This document shows, piece after piece, positions 31,383 through 39,284 of a stretch of 42,493 bases of DNA. A model generated the notes under the pieces. The model did no database searches, was not told where the DNA came from, and worked only from the letters and a program-made list of their open reading frames with translations. The position numbers and the translations under genes were made by a program. Within the stretch, counting starts at the first letter, position 1. Every line of letters begins with the position of its first letter. The stretch comes from Clostridia bacterium (GTDB taxonomy: Bacteria; Bacillota; Clostridia; Oscillospirales; CAG-272), in contig JAFULC010000002.1 in NCBI GenBank assembly GCA_017483305.1, positions 1 to 42,493 of the forward strand, given 5' to 3'.

Positions 31383-32651
31383 ATGAAAGAAAGAGTTATA
31401 CAGTTTGGCGAGGGCGGTTTTTTGCGAGGCTTTGCCGATTGGATGCTTCAGATCATAAATGAAAAGACCGATTTTGACGGCAAGGTAGTAGTCGTTCAGC
31501 CTATCGAGAAGGGCATGTGCGATATACTTGAGGCTCAAGGCTGTAAGTATACCCACCTTTGTCGCGGAAGCGAGGGCGTGGACGTAAAGCTTATCGACGT
31601 GATCTCGCGTTGCGTAAAGCCCTACGAGGACTTTGACGCCTATATGGCACTTGCCGAAAACCCCGACTTCAGATTCGTGATCTCCAACACCACCGAGGCA
31701 GGAATCTGCTTCGAGGACGAAGATAAGCTCTCCGACAGACCCGCAAAGACCTTCCCCGCAAAGCTGACTCAGCTTCTCAAAAAGAGATTCGATCTCGGTC
31801 TTGGCGGCTTCGTATTTCTCCCCTGCGAGCTTATCGACAAAAACGGCGCCAACCTCAAAAAATGCGTGCTTCAGTATGCTGACCTCTGGGAGCTTGGCGA
31901 GGGCTTCAAATCCTGGATCGAAAACGAAAACATCTTCTGCAATACGCTTGTTGACAGAATAAATACAGGCTACCCCAAGGACGAAAAGATCGACCTTTGC
32001 TTCGACGACAAGATGGTCAACACCAGCGAGTATTTTCACCTTTGGGTAATCGAGGGCTATGCCGATCTCTGCTCTGAGATCCCCTTCGATAAGTGCAACC
32101 TCAACGTCATCGTTACCGACAACCTTGAGATGTACAGGACCAGAAAGGTACGTATCCTCAACGGCGCTCACACCTCTCTCGTGCCCTACGCTCTGCTTTC
32201 GGGCTTCGACACCGTAAAGAGCTGCATCGACGACGAGGGTATGCTCGCTCACATCAAAAGGTGCGTTTACGATGAGATCATCCCCACACTCGACCTTCCC
32301 CGCGAGGAGCTTATCGAATACGCCGACAACGTAATCGTACGCTTCTCAAATCCCTACATCAGACACATGCTGATCTCGATCGCGCTCAATAGCGTCAGCA
32401 AATTCAAGGTGCGCGTTCTCCCCTCTATTCTCGAATATATCAAGAGATATAACAAAATGCCCGAGACGCTTCTCTTCTCCTTTGCAAAGCTTATCGACTT
32501 CTACACCACCGATATGACCAATGACGATCCCGAGGTCACCGCGTTCATGAGGTCCGCCACCGTCGGCGAGATCCTTGCCAACGAAAAGCTTTGGGGCACC
32601 GATCTCTCCTTCCTTGAAAAAGAGGTAGCAAAGTATGTCGAAAGAAAATAA
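31383..32651 (+). CDS. uxaB: Tagaturonate reductase (altronate oxidoreductase)
   Basis: This 422-residue NAD-dependent polyol dehydrogenase reduces D-tagaturonate to D-altronate in galacturonate catabolism. The N-terminal RVIQFGEGGFLRGFADWML is the family's nucleotide-binding signature. The conserved core VRILNGAHTSLVPYALLSGFDTV contains the catalytic Lys/Asn/His region, and ADNVIVRFSNPYIRHML follows. It is slightly shorter than E. coli UxaB (483) but complete at both ends. GGAGG lies 9 nt before the ATG. It overlaps uxaA by 17 bp, so the genes are translationally coupled. Confidence 0.92.
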   Translation: MKERVIQFGEGGFLRGFADWMLQIINEKTDFDGKVVVVQPIEKGMCDILEAQGCKYTHLCRGSEGVDVKLIDVISRCVKPYEDFDAYMALAENPDFRFVISNTTEAGICFEDEDKLSDRPAKTFPAKLTQLLKKRFDLGLGGFVFLPCELIDKNGANLKKCVLQYADLWELGEGFKSWIENENIFCNTLVDRINTGYPKDEKIDLCFDDKMVNTSEYFHLWVIEGYADLCSEIPFDKCNLNVIVTDNLEMYRTRKVRILNGAHTSLVPYALLSGFDTVKSCIDDEGMLAHIKRCVYDEIIPTLDLPREELIEYADNVIVRFSNPYIRHMLISIALNSVSKFKVRVLPSILEYIKRYNKMPETLLFSFAKLIDFYTTDMTNDDPEVTAFMRSATVGEILANEKLWGTDLSFLEKEVAKYVERK

Positions 32652-34035
32652 CCTTCCCAATCTGCTTGTAATAAATAAGCTTGATAACGTGGGCATAAAC
32701 CTCGCGGACGGTCACAAATACGCCCTTCGCGATATCAAAAACGGCGAGAACGTAATAAAATACGGTCAGCCGATCGGTCACGCGACCGAGGATATCAAGG
32801 CGGGCGAGCACGTCCACACCCACAACGTCAAGACCAACCTTTCGGGCAAGCTTGATTACACCTATGAGAATGCAGAGTGCCACGACGAAAAGACCGACAG
32901 CGACCTCACCTTTATGGGCTACGTCCGCGAGGACGGTCAGGTCGGTATCCGAAACGATATCTGGATCGTCAACACCGTCGGCTGTGTAAATAAGATCGCC
33001 GAAAAGCTGGCAGAGCTTACGGGCGCAAAATATTTCCCTCACCCCTTCGGCTGCTCCCAGCTGGGCGACGACCAGACCACAACGCAGTACATCCTTCGCG
33101 GAATGGTCAACCACCCAAACGCAGGCGGCGTGCTCGTGCTCGGTCTCGGATGCGAAAATAACAATATCGACGTTTTTAAATCGGTTCTTGGCGAGTGGAA
33201 CGACAAGCGCGTCAAATTCCTTAACGCGCAGGACTTTTCCGACGAGATAGCAGAGGGCATAAGGCTTATAGAGGAGCTGAAGGCATACGCCGACACCTTC
33301 AAGCGTCAGCCCGTGCATATCTCCAAGCTCAAGGTCGGACTTAAGTGCGGCGGAAGCGACGGACTTTCGGGAATCACCGCAAACCCCCTTGTCGGCAGAT
33401 TCTGCGACAGACTTGTCTCTCTCGGCGGCTCCTGCGCCTTGACCGAGGTGCCCGAAATGTTCGGAGCGGAGCATCTGCTTATGAACAGATGCGAAAGCGA
33501 GGAAATCTTTGATAAGACTGTAAAAATGGTCAACGATTTCAAGGATTATTACACCCGATACAATCAGGTGATCTACGAAAACCCCTCCCCGGGAAACAAA
33601 AAGGGCGGTATCACCACCCTTGAGGAAAAATCGCTCGGCTGTATCCAGAAGGGCGGACTTTCCCCCGTCGTCGACGTGCTATCCTACGGCGACAGACTCG
33701 AGAAGAACGGTCTTTCCCTGCTCAACGGCCCGGGTAACGACATAGTTGCCTGCACAAACCTGATGGCAGCGGGAGTTCACATAATTCTCTTCACCACAGG
33801 ACGCGGCACGCCCCTCGGCACCGCAGTGCCCACCGTAAAGATCGCCACCAATCACTCCCTTGCCGAAAGGAAGGCAAATTGGATCGATTTTGACGCCTCC
33901 CCCACGCTTGACGGCAGCGATCTCTTCGACGAGCTCCTGGCTTACGTCGTAAGAGTTGCCGAGGGTGAGCAGACCAAAAACGAAACCAATAAATACGAAG
34001 AAATTTCAATATTCAAGGACGGAGTAACGCTATGA
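32635..34035 (+). CDS. uxaA: Altronate dehydratase
   Basis: This 466-residue iron-dependent enzyme converts D-altronate to 2-keto-3-deoxygluconate. The N-terminal SAF domain (about 1-95, VGINLADG then KAGEHVHTHN) is followed by the C-terminal domain, with GYVREDGQVGIRNDIWIVNTVGC, GCSQLGDDQ, GLGCENN and LKCGGSDGLSGITANP containing conserved Cys residues. All family landmarks are present and the length is near that of E. coli UxaA (495). It overlaps uxaB at its start and uxaC at its end (ATGA). Confidence 0.94.
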   Translation: MSKENNLPNLLVINKLDNVGINLADGHKYALRDIKNGENVIKYGQPIGHATEDIKAGEHVHTHNVKTNLSGKLDYTYENAECHDEKTDSDLTFMGYVREDGQVGIRNDIWIVNTVGCVNKIAEKLAELTGAKYFPHPFGCSQLGDDQTTTQYILRGMVNHPNAGGVLVLGLGCENNNIDVFKSVLGEWNDKRVKFLNAQDFSDEIAEGIRLIEELKAYADTFKRQPVHISKLKVGLKCGGSDGLSGITANPLVGRFCDRLVSLGGSCALTEVPEMFGAEHLLMNRCESEEIFDKTVKMVNDFKDYYTRYNQVIYENPSPGNKKGGITTLEEKSLGCIQKGGLSPVVDVLSYGDRLEKNGLSLLNGPGNDIVACTNLMAAGVHIILFTTGRGTPLGTAVPTVKIATNHSLAERKANWIDFDASPTLDGSDLFDELLAYVVRVAEGEQTKNETNKYEEISIFKDGVTL

Positions 34036-35261
34036 GCTTTATCAACGATGATTTTATGTTAAAAACCAAAACGGCAAGAGAGCTTTATGAGTCGGTCAAG
34101 GATCTTCCGATAATCGACTACCATTGCCACATCAGCCCCAAAATGATCGCCGAAAACCACAAGTTCAAGAACGCGTACGAGCTTTTCCTCGGCGGCGACC
34201 ACTATAAGTGGCGTCAGATGCGCACCAACGGCGTTGACGAAAGATACATCACGGGAGATGCCGACGACTACGAAAAGTGGCTCGCGTTTGCAAAAACCGT
34301 TCCGCTGCTCATCGGCAACCCCCTTTACCATTGGACTCACCTTGAGCTTAAGAGATATTTCGACATCGACGAGACCTTGTCCGAGGACACCGCCAAGGCT
34401 ATCTGGGATAAGATCAATGCACTGCTCGCAACCGATGAATACAGAGTCCGGGGACTCATCAAAAAGAGCAACGTAGAGACCATCTGCACGACAGACGCCC
34501 CCTACGATACGCTCGAATATCACAGACAGATCAAGGAGATCAAGGGCTTTGATACAAAGGTCATCCCCGCGTTCCGCCCCGACCTTGCAGCGATCAAACC
34601 CGACTTCCCCGAGCGCCTCGATTTCTTCCACGAAAACGGTTGCCGTCTTTCCGACCACGCAGTCGACTCTATGGACGACGAGACGATCGAGAAGCTGATC
34701 TGGCTCGGCGAGGAATATGCAAAGCGCGGCTGGGTATGGCAGCTCCATATCGGTGCTCTGCGCAACAACAACTCGAGAATGTTCGAGAAGCTCGGCCCCG
34801 ACACGGGCTTTGACTCGGTCAACGACTTCCAGATCGCAGAGGGACTTTCGAAGATCCTCAACGGTCTTGACAAAAAGGATATGCTCCCAAAAACCATCCT
34901 CTACACCCTCAACCCCAAGGACAATTACGTGCTCGGAACAATGCTTGGAAACTTCCAGGGCGGCGGTATTCCCGGTAAGATCCAGTTCGGCTCGGGCTGG
35001 TGGTTCAACGACCAGAGAGACGGTATGGAGAGCCAGATGAGAGCTCTTGCAAACCTCGGAATGATCGCACGCTTCGTCGGCATGCTGACCGATAGCCGTA
35101 GCTTCGTTTCCTACACAAGACACGAATATTTCAGAAGGATCCTCTGCAACCTGCTCGGCAAATGGGTCGAGGAGGGCGAATATCCCGCAGATATGGCGCA
35201 GCTCAAGAAGATCGCCGCAGATATCTGCTACTACAATGCAAAGAATTATTTTGAATTCTAA
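34032..35261 (+). CDS. uxaC: Uronate isomerase
   Basis: Metal-dependent isomerase of 409 residues that converts D-galacturonate to D-tagaturonate (and glucuronate to fructuronate), the first step of the pathway encoded here. HCH at 31-33 (DYHCHIS) is the amidohydrolase-type metal site. Further landmarks are CTTDAPYDTLEYH near 155-167, WQLHIGALRNNN, and GSGWWFND near 323. It is shorter than E. coli UxaC (470) but near the compact Bacillus halodurans type (about 427). The ATG overlaps the uxaA stop by 4 bp. It is the last gene before the terminator. Confidence 0.94.
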   Translation: MSFINDDFMLKTKTARELYESVKDLPIIDYHCHISPKMIAENHKFKNAYELFLGGDHYKWRQMRTNGVDERYITGDADDYEKWLAFAKTVPLLIGNPLYHWTHLELKRYFDIDETLSEDTAKAIWDKINALLATDEYRVRGLIKKSNVETICTTDAPYDTLEYHRQIKEIKGFDTKVIPAFRPDLAAIKPDFPERLDFFHENGCRLSDHAVDSMDDETIEKLIWLGEEYAKRGWVWQLHIGALRNNNSRMFEKLGPDTGFDSVNDFQIAEGLSKILNGLDKKDMLPKTILYTLNPKDNYVLGTMLGNFQGGGIPGKIQFGSGWWFNDQRDGMESQMRALANLGMIARFVGMLTDSRSFVSYTRHEYFRRILCNLLGKWVEEGEYPADMAQLKKIAADICYYNAKNYFEF

Positions 35262-35266
35262 AGCTT

Positions 35267-35293
35267 AAGGGCACCCATCGGGTGCCCTTTTTA
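35267..35293 (+). terminator. uxaBAC terminator
   Basis: A 10-bp stem AAGGGCACCC/GGGTGCCCTT with a 3-nt loop and T tail. Confidence 0.92.
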
Positions 35294-35304
35294 TAAAGCT
35301 CACA

Positions 35305-35891
35305 TTATTCTATTTCACCCGAATAAAACACCAAGCTACCGTCCATATAAGCTTCTATATCCTCCTCAACAAGCACTATGATGCCATTGGGCAGTATGTA
35401 GCTTCCGTTCTCGGTATGGGGCAGATCTGTTATTACAGAATTAAGATTACCCATAAATACCCTGCCCTTGCAAAGCAAGCATATTGCATATTCCGAAGTG
35501 CCGTTAAATGCGCCATGCTTTACCACGTGCGATCCGGTGGTAATATCCCCACACGCACAAAGACATCCGTGCTGTGTCTCCGATTGCCATATATAACGGT
35601 GGGTGTATGAATGAATATGTGTTCCACATTCCACACATCCATTTGTTACAATAGTATGTTCCTCATAAAATGTATACTCTAATCCCTCAACATTATTTAC
35701 ACATTTGTGAAGAGTGTCGGAATAATGTGTCTTGGTATAGTTCTGGTTGACGATAGAGAAAAATGGCGCAACATATCTGCAATATTTACATTTATAGTAA
35801 TCCTGTGTTCCGCAACTTGCAACAGCCATCATATTTCCGCTTGATAAATTAAAGTCATAATCACTGCAACAATTTTTTTGCTTAATTTCAT
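35305..35891 (-). pseudogene. Cys-pair protein with frameshifted N-terminus
   Basis: The strong ribosome site GGGAGG (35901-35906) precedes an ATG at 35891 that opens MKLSKKIVAVIMTLI, a signal-peptide-like start, but that frame stops after 20 codons. The main frame, 175 residues from 35832, is open further upstream in the -1 frame (CCSDYDFNLSSGNMMAVASCG) and has no good start of its own. A run of seven A (35873-35879 in the plus numbering) lies where the frames join. The main frame has four Cys-pair knuckles (KCKYC, CVECG, CLCACG, CLLCKG). Either a one-base frameshift has broken the gene, or the assembly is wrong, or ribosomes slip. It follows the lipoprotein gene at 35907 by 15 bp. Confidence 0.7.
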
Positions 35892-35906
35892 TTTGCTACA
35901 CCTCCC

Positions 35907-36920
35907 TTATTTTATAACATTATCAGCCAGGTCATCAACCGATATCAGCCCATGCGTGCGCGTTATTCCGTTTTCAACAACGATATATGGATCATTTTCC
36001 TCCAAAAAGCTCATTATAACATCATAATATTCGCCAAGCTCCTCATAAATATCCTCATCACTGCTATTTCCGTTGGCATACGTTGTGTGCAAATGAATGG
36101 GAATGTAGAGCTTGCCGTCAACATCTACGCACTCGAATGTGTTGAACTCGTTATAATCTACATCTATGCAGTAATATACATTACTCTTATCCGATTTATT
36201 AAGATAAATAAACATCTCATCAAAGACATCGGCAGCCCTCGTATTCAAGCCGTCGCTGAACAAGGGCTCATAAATCCGAAAATGCTCAAAATTTGGAACA
36301 TTCACCTCGTCTGACAAAATATCCGCCGCCAATGATGTTTTGTTGATCTGGAACGCAACCGCTATCTTCACGCCGTTATAATATTCCTGAATATCGCTTG
36401 CATTCTCATATTTGACCCACGTTGTATATTCCTTCAAGCAACAACACTCTCTTTCCTCGTGCGTTTCGCTTTGATAGTACGCGCACACAAAATAACAGCT
36501 CGACGAGTCAAATGCAACGAGCAAGGGCTGAGTGCCGCGCTTGATCTCATTAATTCTCATAGCAACAGTTCTGATTGCGGGGTCGGTTGCCGAGTGAAAA
36601 TTGTACTCCAGGAAATTCCCCAATTCATAGATCAGGTCGCTATCCTCAACCAATTCCCCTTCGCCGCTACCTTGTGTGGTTTCGTCCGTGTCATCATCTT
36701 TTACTGTCGTTTCTTCGTCGTTTTCCGCAGTCGTCTCCTCGACATTTCCCGCGGTTGTCTCCTCAATATTGCCTGCGGTTGTCTCCTCGCCATTTCCCGC
36801 GGTTGTCTCCTCAATATTGCCTGCGGTTGTCTCCTCGCCATCGTTACCTGGCACCGTACACGCCGAAGCACACACAAGCACCAGAGAACAAAGCAAAAGA
36901 ATTGAAATAATTTTTCTCAT
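35907..36920 (-). CDS. Lipoprotein with EETTAGN repeats
   Basis: This 337-residue protein has a signal peptide and lipobox (CASAC, Cys21). Residues about 28-80 are repeats of EETTAGN and variants, a disordered stalk. The C-terminal domain (about 90-337) has no family that I recognise. It contains ELGNFLEYNF, a CYFVCAYY strand and a CCC cluster, YYCIDVDYNEFNTFECVDVDGKLYIPIHL, and a Gly-rich end. GGAGG precedes the ATG. It lies downstream of a leader ORF and terminator, so expression may depend on readthrough of that terminator. Confidence 0.75.
   Translation of the reverse strand: MRKIISILLLCSLVLVCASACTVPGNDGEETTAGNIEETTAGNGEETTAGNIEETTAGNVEETTAENDEETTVKDDDTDETTQGSGEGELVEDSDLIYELGNFLEYNFHSATDPAIRTVAMRINEIKRGTQPLLVAFDSSSCYFVCAYYQSETHEERECCCLKEYTTWVKYENASDIQEYYNGVKIAVAFQINKTSLAADILSDEVNVPNFEHFRIYEPLFSDGLNTRAADVFDEMFIYLNKSDKSNVYYCIDVDYNEFNTFECVDVDGKLYIPIHLHTTYANGNSSDEDIYEELGEYYDVIMSFLEENDPYIVVENGITRTHGLISVDDLADNVIK
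36733..36828 (-). repeat. 24-bp coding tandem repeat
   Basis: Four 24-bp units encode the eight-residue period of the stalk. Units alternate between two versions (one ending in ATATT, one in CATTT), giving a 48-bp higher-order repeat that is nearly identical, a sign of recent unit duplication. Confidence 0.85.
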
Positions 36921-36950
36921 ATAAAAACCTCCTTCTAATGATAAATATTC

Positions 36951-37001
36951 TAAACAAAAAGCGCATAGATAGTTCTGTCAAAGCAGTTCTACCCATGCGC
37001 T
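36951..37001 (-). terminator. Terminator between leader ORF and lipoprotein gene
   Basis: The arms 36983-37001 and 36960-36979 form a stem of 13 pairs, two mismatches and 3 more pairs, followed on minus by TTTTTGTTT. Confidence 0.82.
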
Positions 37002-37002
37002 G

Positions 37003-37092
37003 TTATATTACAATTTTTCCTCTGCACCACTGAAAGCGGCATCCAAAAACATTGTGCGACGGGTAAAACTGCTTTTGCATAACAATATCCAT
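37003..37092 (-). CDS. 29-residue leader or small peptide ORF
   Basis: GGAGG sits 6 nt before an ATG that opens 29 codons: MDIVMQKQFYPSHN, then VFGCRFQWCRGKIVI and stop. The stop is immediately before the terminator hairpin, and a consensus promoter lies about 35 bp upstream, so promoter, ORF and terminator form a compact transcript of about 170 nt. It could be a leader peptide controlling the terminator ahead of the lipoprotein gene, or an independent small basic peptide. No similarity recognised. It has two Cys and no hydrophobic helix. Confidence 0.62.
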   Translation of the reverse strand: MDIVMQKQFYPSHNVFGCRFQWCRGKIVI

Positions 37093-37116
37093 AATGACAC
37101 CTCCGTTTTTTGCACC

Positions 37117-37156
37117 GATACAATAGTATTGTATCACATCACCCAATATTTGTCAA
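37117..37156 (-). promoter_or_regulatory. Promoter with palindromic -10 region
   Basis: TTGACA (37151-37156), a 17-bp spacer and TACAAT (37128-37133) on minus. The -10 lies inside a perfect 19-bp dyad GATACAATA-G-TATTGTATC (37117-37135), a probable operator. No gene is seen in 37157-37316 apart from the mgsA terminator. Confidence 0.83.
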
Positions 37157-37216
37157 CAGTATGCTAAAGAAATCTGTGCGTGCTTTACGATTATTAACCA
37201 TCACTACCAAGTGCAT

Positions 37217-37250
37217 AAAAAAAGCCGATCTGCAATAACAAACCGACTTT
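37217..37250 (-). terminator. mgsA terminator
   Basis: AAAGTCGGT (37242-37250) pairs with ATCGGCTTT (37221-37229), with G-U pairs, followed on minus by a T run. Confidence 0.75.
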
Positions 37251-37317
37251 TTATTAATTTTAGCTTATTGTTCAAGCGTTTAATACTAAATTTCGTATTA
37301 TTTCAAGAAAACCGTTT

Positions 37318-37701
37318 TTATTTCGACGGAAAGGTTCCGTTCTTCAAGGATTCAAGCATAATTATCGCGCTGCTTACGTTTGTCGCAAGCGGGATCTTCT
37401 GCACGTCGCAAAGCCTGAGCAGAGCCGAAACGTCAGGCTCGTGAGGCTGTGCGGTGAGAGGGTCGCGAAGGAAGATTATCAGCCCAAGCTCGCCGTTTGC
37501 AAGCATCGCACCGATCTGCTGGTCTCCGCCGAGCGGTCCGCTCTTCATTCTGTGTATCGGAAGCGAGGTCTCGCCCATGATAAGCGTTCCCGTCGTGCCC
37601 GTAGCGTAAAGCTCGTAGTTTGCAAGAACCTCCTTATACTGCTTTGCAAGCTCAATGATCTCCGATTTTTTCTTATCGTGCGCTATCAAAGCTATTTTCA
37701 T
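37318..37701 (-). CDS. mgsA: Methylglyoxal synthase
   Basis: This 127-residue enzyme converts dihydroxyacetone phosphate to methylglyoxal and phosphate, a bypass that relieves sugar-phosphate build-up. The family landmarks are [10 protein letters not shown] at the N-terminus, ATGTTG (phosphate binding), [12 protein letters not shown] with the catalytic Asp, and [14 protein letters not shown]. Length is standard. A GC hairpin (GCCGCC/GGCGGC) sits just before the ribosome site and could affect translation. It follows mscL on the same strand but behind that gene's terminator. Confidence 0.96.
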   Translation of the reverse strand: MKIALIAHDKKKSEIIELAKQYKEVLANYELYATGTTGTLIMGETSLPIHRMKSGPLGGDQQIGAMLANGELGLIIFLRDPLTAQPHEPDVSALLRLCDVQKIPLATNVSSAIIMLESLKNGTFPSK

Positions 37702-37773
37702 TGTGATCTCCGTTCCGCCGCCCTCGGCGGCATTTTTTATGGTTGGATATTGCCAGAGAGGCAGATTTCTTTT

Positions 37774-37808
37774 TAAAAATCGGGAGACATCTTAGTCAGA
37801 TGCCTCCC
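37774..37808 (-). terminator. mscL terminator
   Basis: GGGAGGCATC pairs with GATGTCTCCC (one G-U), followed by GATTTTT on minus. Confidence 0.82.
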
Positions 37809-37828
37809 GAAACGACTTTTTATTAAAA

Positions 37829-38449
37829 TTAAGCCTTATTCTGCATCTGTGCAAGAATCTGCTTGAGAAGATCCTCGGTAGTGGGGTTAGCTTCTCTTTC
37901 GAGTCTTGCCTTCTCGGCTGCCGCAGCCTCCTCAGCCGCCTTAGCCTCTTCAGCCGCACGCGCCTTGTCTGCGTAGTAAGCCGCAACTGCCTTCTTGTCA
38001 GAACGCTTGATGCCAAGAGCCTTCATTTCCTTCTTCTCTGCCTTGGTGGGCTTGTTCTTCTTTCTGCTCTCGCCGTCAGCTCTGAGCTTATTGAAGAATC
38101 TTACGATAACGAAGAGAACGAGAGCGATGAGCAGGAAGTTGATGATCGCATTGATAAACTCGCCCCAGTTGATGTAGATCGAGTTTGCAAGATCGAGCTC
38201 CTGACCGATAACCGTGCCTGCCTCGTCAAGCACGTCCTTGTATGCGGGCTTGAGCATCGTATACACGTCGGTAAGCGAGCTTGCACCGAAGATCATAGCC
38301 AGCACGTAGTTGATAATGGGCTTGAGAATAAAGTTGCTAAGTCCGTTAACGATCGCGGTAAATGCGCCGCCGACGATAACACCGACTGCCATATCCATTA
38401 CGTTTCCGCGCGTAATGAACTTTTTGAATTCAGCAAAAAATTTTTTCAT
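37829..38449 (-). CDS. mscL: Large-conductance mechanosensitive channel
   Basis: Homopentameric channel that opens under membrane tension to release solutes. The 206-residue protein has FKKFITRGNVMDMAVGVIVGGAFTAIVNGL (the S1 and TM1 signature), a periplasmic loop, and TM2 at about 94-118 (FINAIINFLLIALVLFVIVRFFN). It is longer than the usual 130-150 residues because of a C-terminal cytoplasmic Lys-rich, then Ala/Glu-rich coiled coil (about 125-206). A consensus promoter lies upstream. The long tail may assemble as an extended helical bundle. Confidence 0.95.
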   Translation of the reverse strand: MKKFFAEFKKFITRGNVMDMAVGVIVGGAFTAIVNGLSNFILKPIINYVLAMIFGASSLTDVYTMLKPAYKDVLDEAGTVIGQELDLANSIYINWGEFINAIINFLLIALVLFVIVRFFNKLRADGESRKKNKPTKAEKKEMKALGIKRSDKKAVAAYYADKARAAEEAKAAEEAAAAEKARLEREANPTTEDLLKQILAQMQNKA

Positions 38450-38499
38450 ATTTCCTCCGTTTTTTGACCGATCTCTCGGCCGATTGCTTTCACCATTAG

Positions 38500-38528
38500 A
38501 TTATACACCAAAAAAATACGCTTGTCAA
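38500..38528 (-). promoter_or_regulatory. Sigma-A promoter of mscL
   Basis: TTGACA (38523-38528), a 17-bp spacer and TATAAT (38500-38505) on minus. Confidence 0.88.
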
Positions 38529-38568
38529 GAGAATTTTCGCACCCGACCGACAAAAAGCGAGCACCATA

Positions 38569-38703
38569 TCAATTGCTTTCAACGTCAAATCTCAAAATGT
38601 CTCTCGTATGTCCGCCATACATCGAAACACCCTTTTTGTACGCGTAAAAGCCTTCCTTTTCAAAGTTAGCGTAGCTGTAAATGTTTTCGGGCGCGACCGT
38701 GCT
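38569..38703 (-). pseudogene. Remnant of a GNAT acetyltransferase C-terminus
   Basis: The minus strand reads, ending at the stop 38569-38571: VAPENIYSY, NFEKEGFYAY, KKGVSMYGGHTRDIL, RFDVESN. The pattern APENIYS..NF...GF....YGG..R.IL is the C-terminal end of the GNAT N-acetyltransferase fold. Only 44 codons are open and there is no start, and the frame is closed at 38704, so this is a truncated gene trapped between mscL and the HD gene. Confidence 0.75.
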
Positions 38704-38720
38704 CTATGCTCCGACGGCGC

Positions 38721-39149
38721 TTAGGTCGTCAGTATGCGAAGCGCCTCGCTGTATTTCTCGTTTCTTTTCACAGCGTACTCATCGATCACGTCAAGACGGG
38801 TTATATCACTGTTGTGCTTAAGATCGGCGATCTTGACCTTCGTTGCGATCGGATTGCGGCTTATTTCCCTGACGTAATCCATATACGGCACCTCCGGGGC
38901 GTGAGTCAGCAGTGCCAGAGCCTCAAGCGCCTCCTTTGGAAATCCCATCGAACCGAGATCCTCAAGCGTGGTGTCGGTATCCTCGACTACGTCGTGCAAA
39001 AGTGCGCAGACGGTAGAGATCTCATCGTCCATTTGCTCGGCAAGATGAAAGGGATGGAAAACGTACGGCAGCCCCGTCTTGTCAAGTTGATCCTTGTGCG
39101 CCTCAAAGCACACCTTCATAGCCTTTTTCGTCAATGCAGTGTAGATCAT
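38721..39149 (-). CDS. Small alarmone-hydrolase-like HD protein
   Basis: This 142-residue protein has the HD metal motif in order: HPFHLAEQM (about 32-40), ALLHDVVEDTD (about 49-59), and VKIADLKHNSD (about 103-113). This is the pattern of the hydrolase half of RelA/SpoT and of Mesh1-like small alarmone hydrolases. No synthetase domain is present, so it would break down (p)ppGpp or a related nucleotide. The ATG at 39149 has GGAGG 5 nt upstream; the longer reading to 39206 would start inside the promoter. The substrate is inferred from the family. Confidence 0.83.
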   Translation of the reverse strand: MIYTALTKKAMKVCFEAHKDQLDKTGLPYVFHPFHLAEQMDDEISTVCALLHDVVEDTDTTLEDLGSMGFPKEALEALALLTHAPEVPYMDYVREISRNPIATKVKIADLKHNSDITRLDVIDEYAVKRNEKYSEALRILTT

Positions 39150-39177
39150 ATAAGCCTCCAAAATCCTATTTGATAAA

Positions 39178-39206
39178 ATTATACCACAAAAAATCAAACC
39201 CCGCAA
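39178..39206 (-). promoter_or_regulatory. Promoter of HD gene, -35 inside a terminator arm
   Basis: TTGCGG (39201-39206), a 17-bp spacer and TATAAT (39178-39183) on minus. The -35 is part of the hairpin at 39197-39232. Confidence 0.75.
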
Positions 39207-39232
39207 GTCCTTTGTATAGGATTTGCGGGGTT
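39197..39232 (-). terminator. Terminator overlapping the HD promoter
   Basis: AACCCCGCAAGTCC (39197-39210) pairs with GGATTTGCGGGGTT (39219-39232), one G-T wobble, with a T-rich tail on minus. It ends the gene at 39285-40163. Confidence 0.85.
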
Positions 39233-39284
39233 ATTTGAAATTCAGATGCAAAATTTATTCGCTAATGATCTAATTTTATCAATA

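Noticed and set aside
35873..35879. Programmed -1 frameshift at the A7 run
   Set aside because: The codon phase does not give a perfect X XXY YYZ slippery site and no downstream stimulatory structure is clear, so mutation or assembly error is more likely. Left open in the findings.
18330..38528. Shared block TTTTTTGGTGTATAAT in the rnj and mscL promoters
   Set aside because: Most of it is promoter consensus plus a T run, so shared regulation is not required to explain it.
8855..38710. CATAGAGCA motif shared by the 6S RNA, the RNase J leader and the region near 38700
   Set aside because: A 9-mer found three times in 42 kb is within chance, and flanking structure is not shared.
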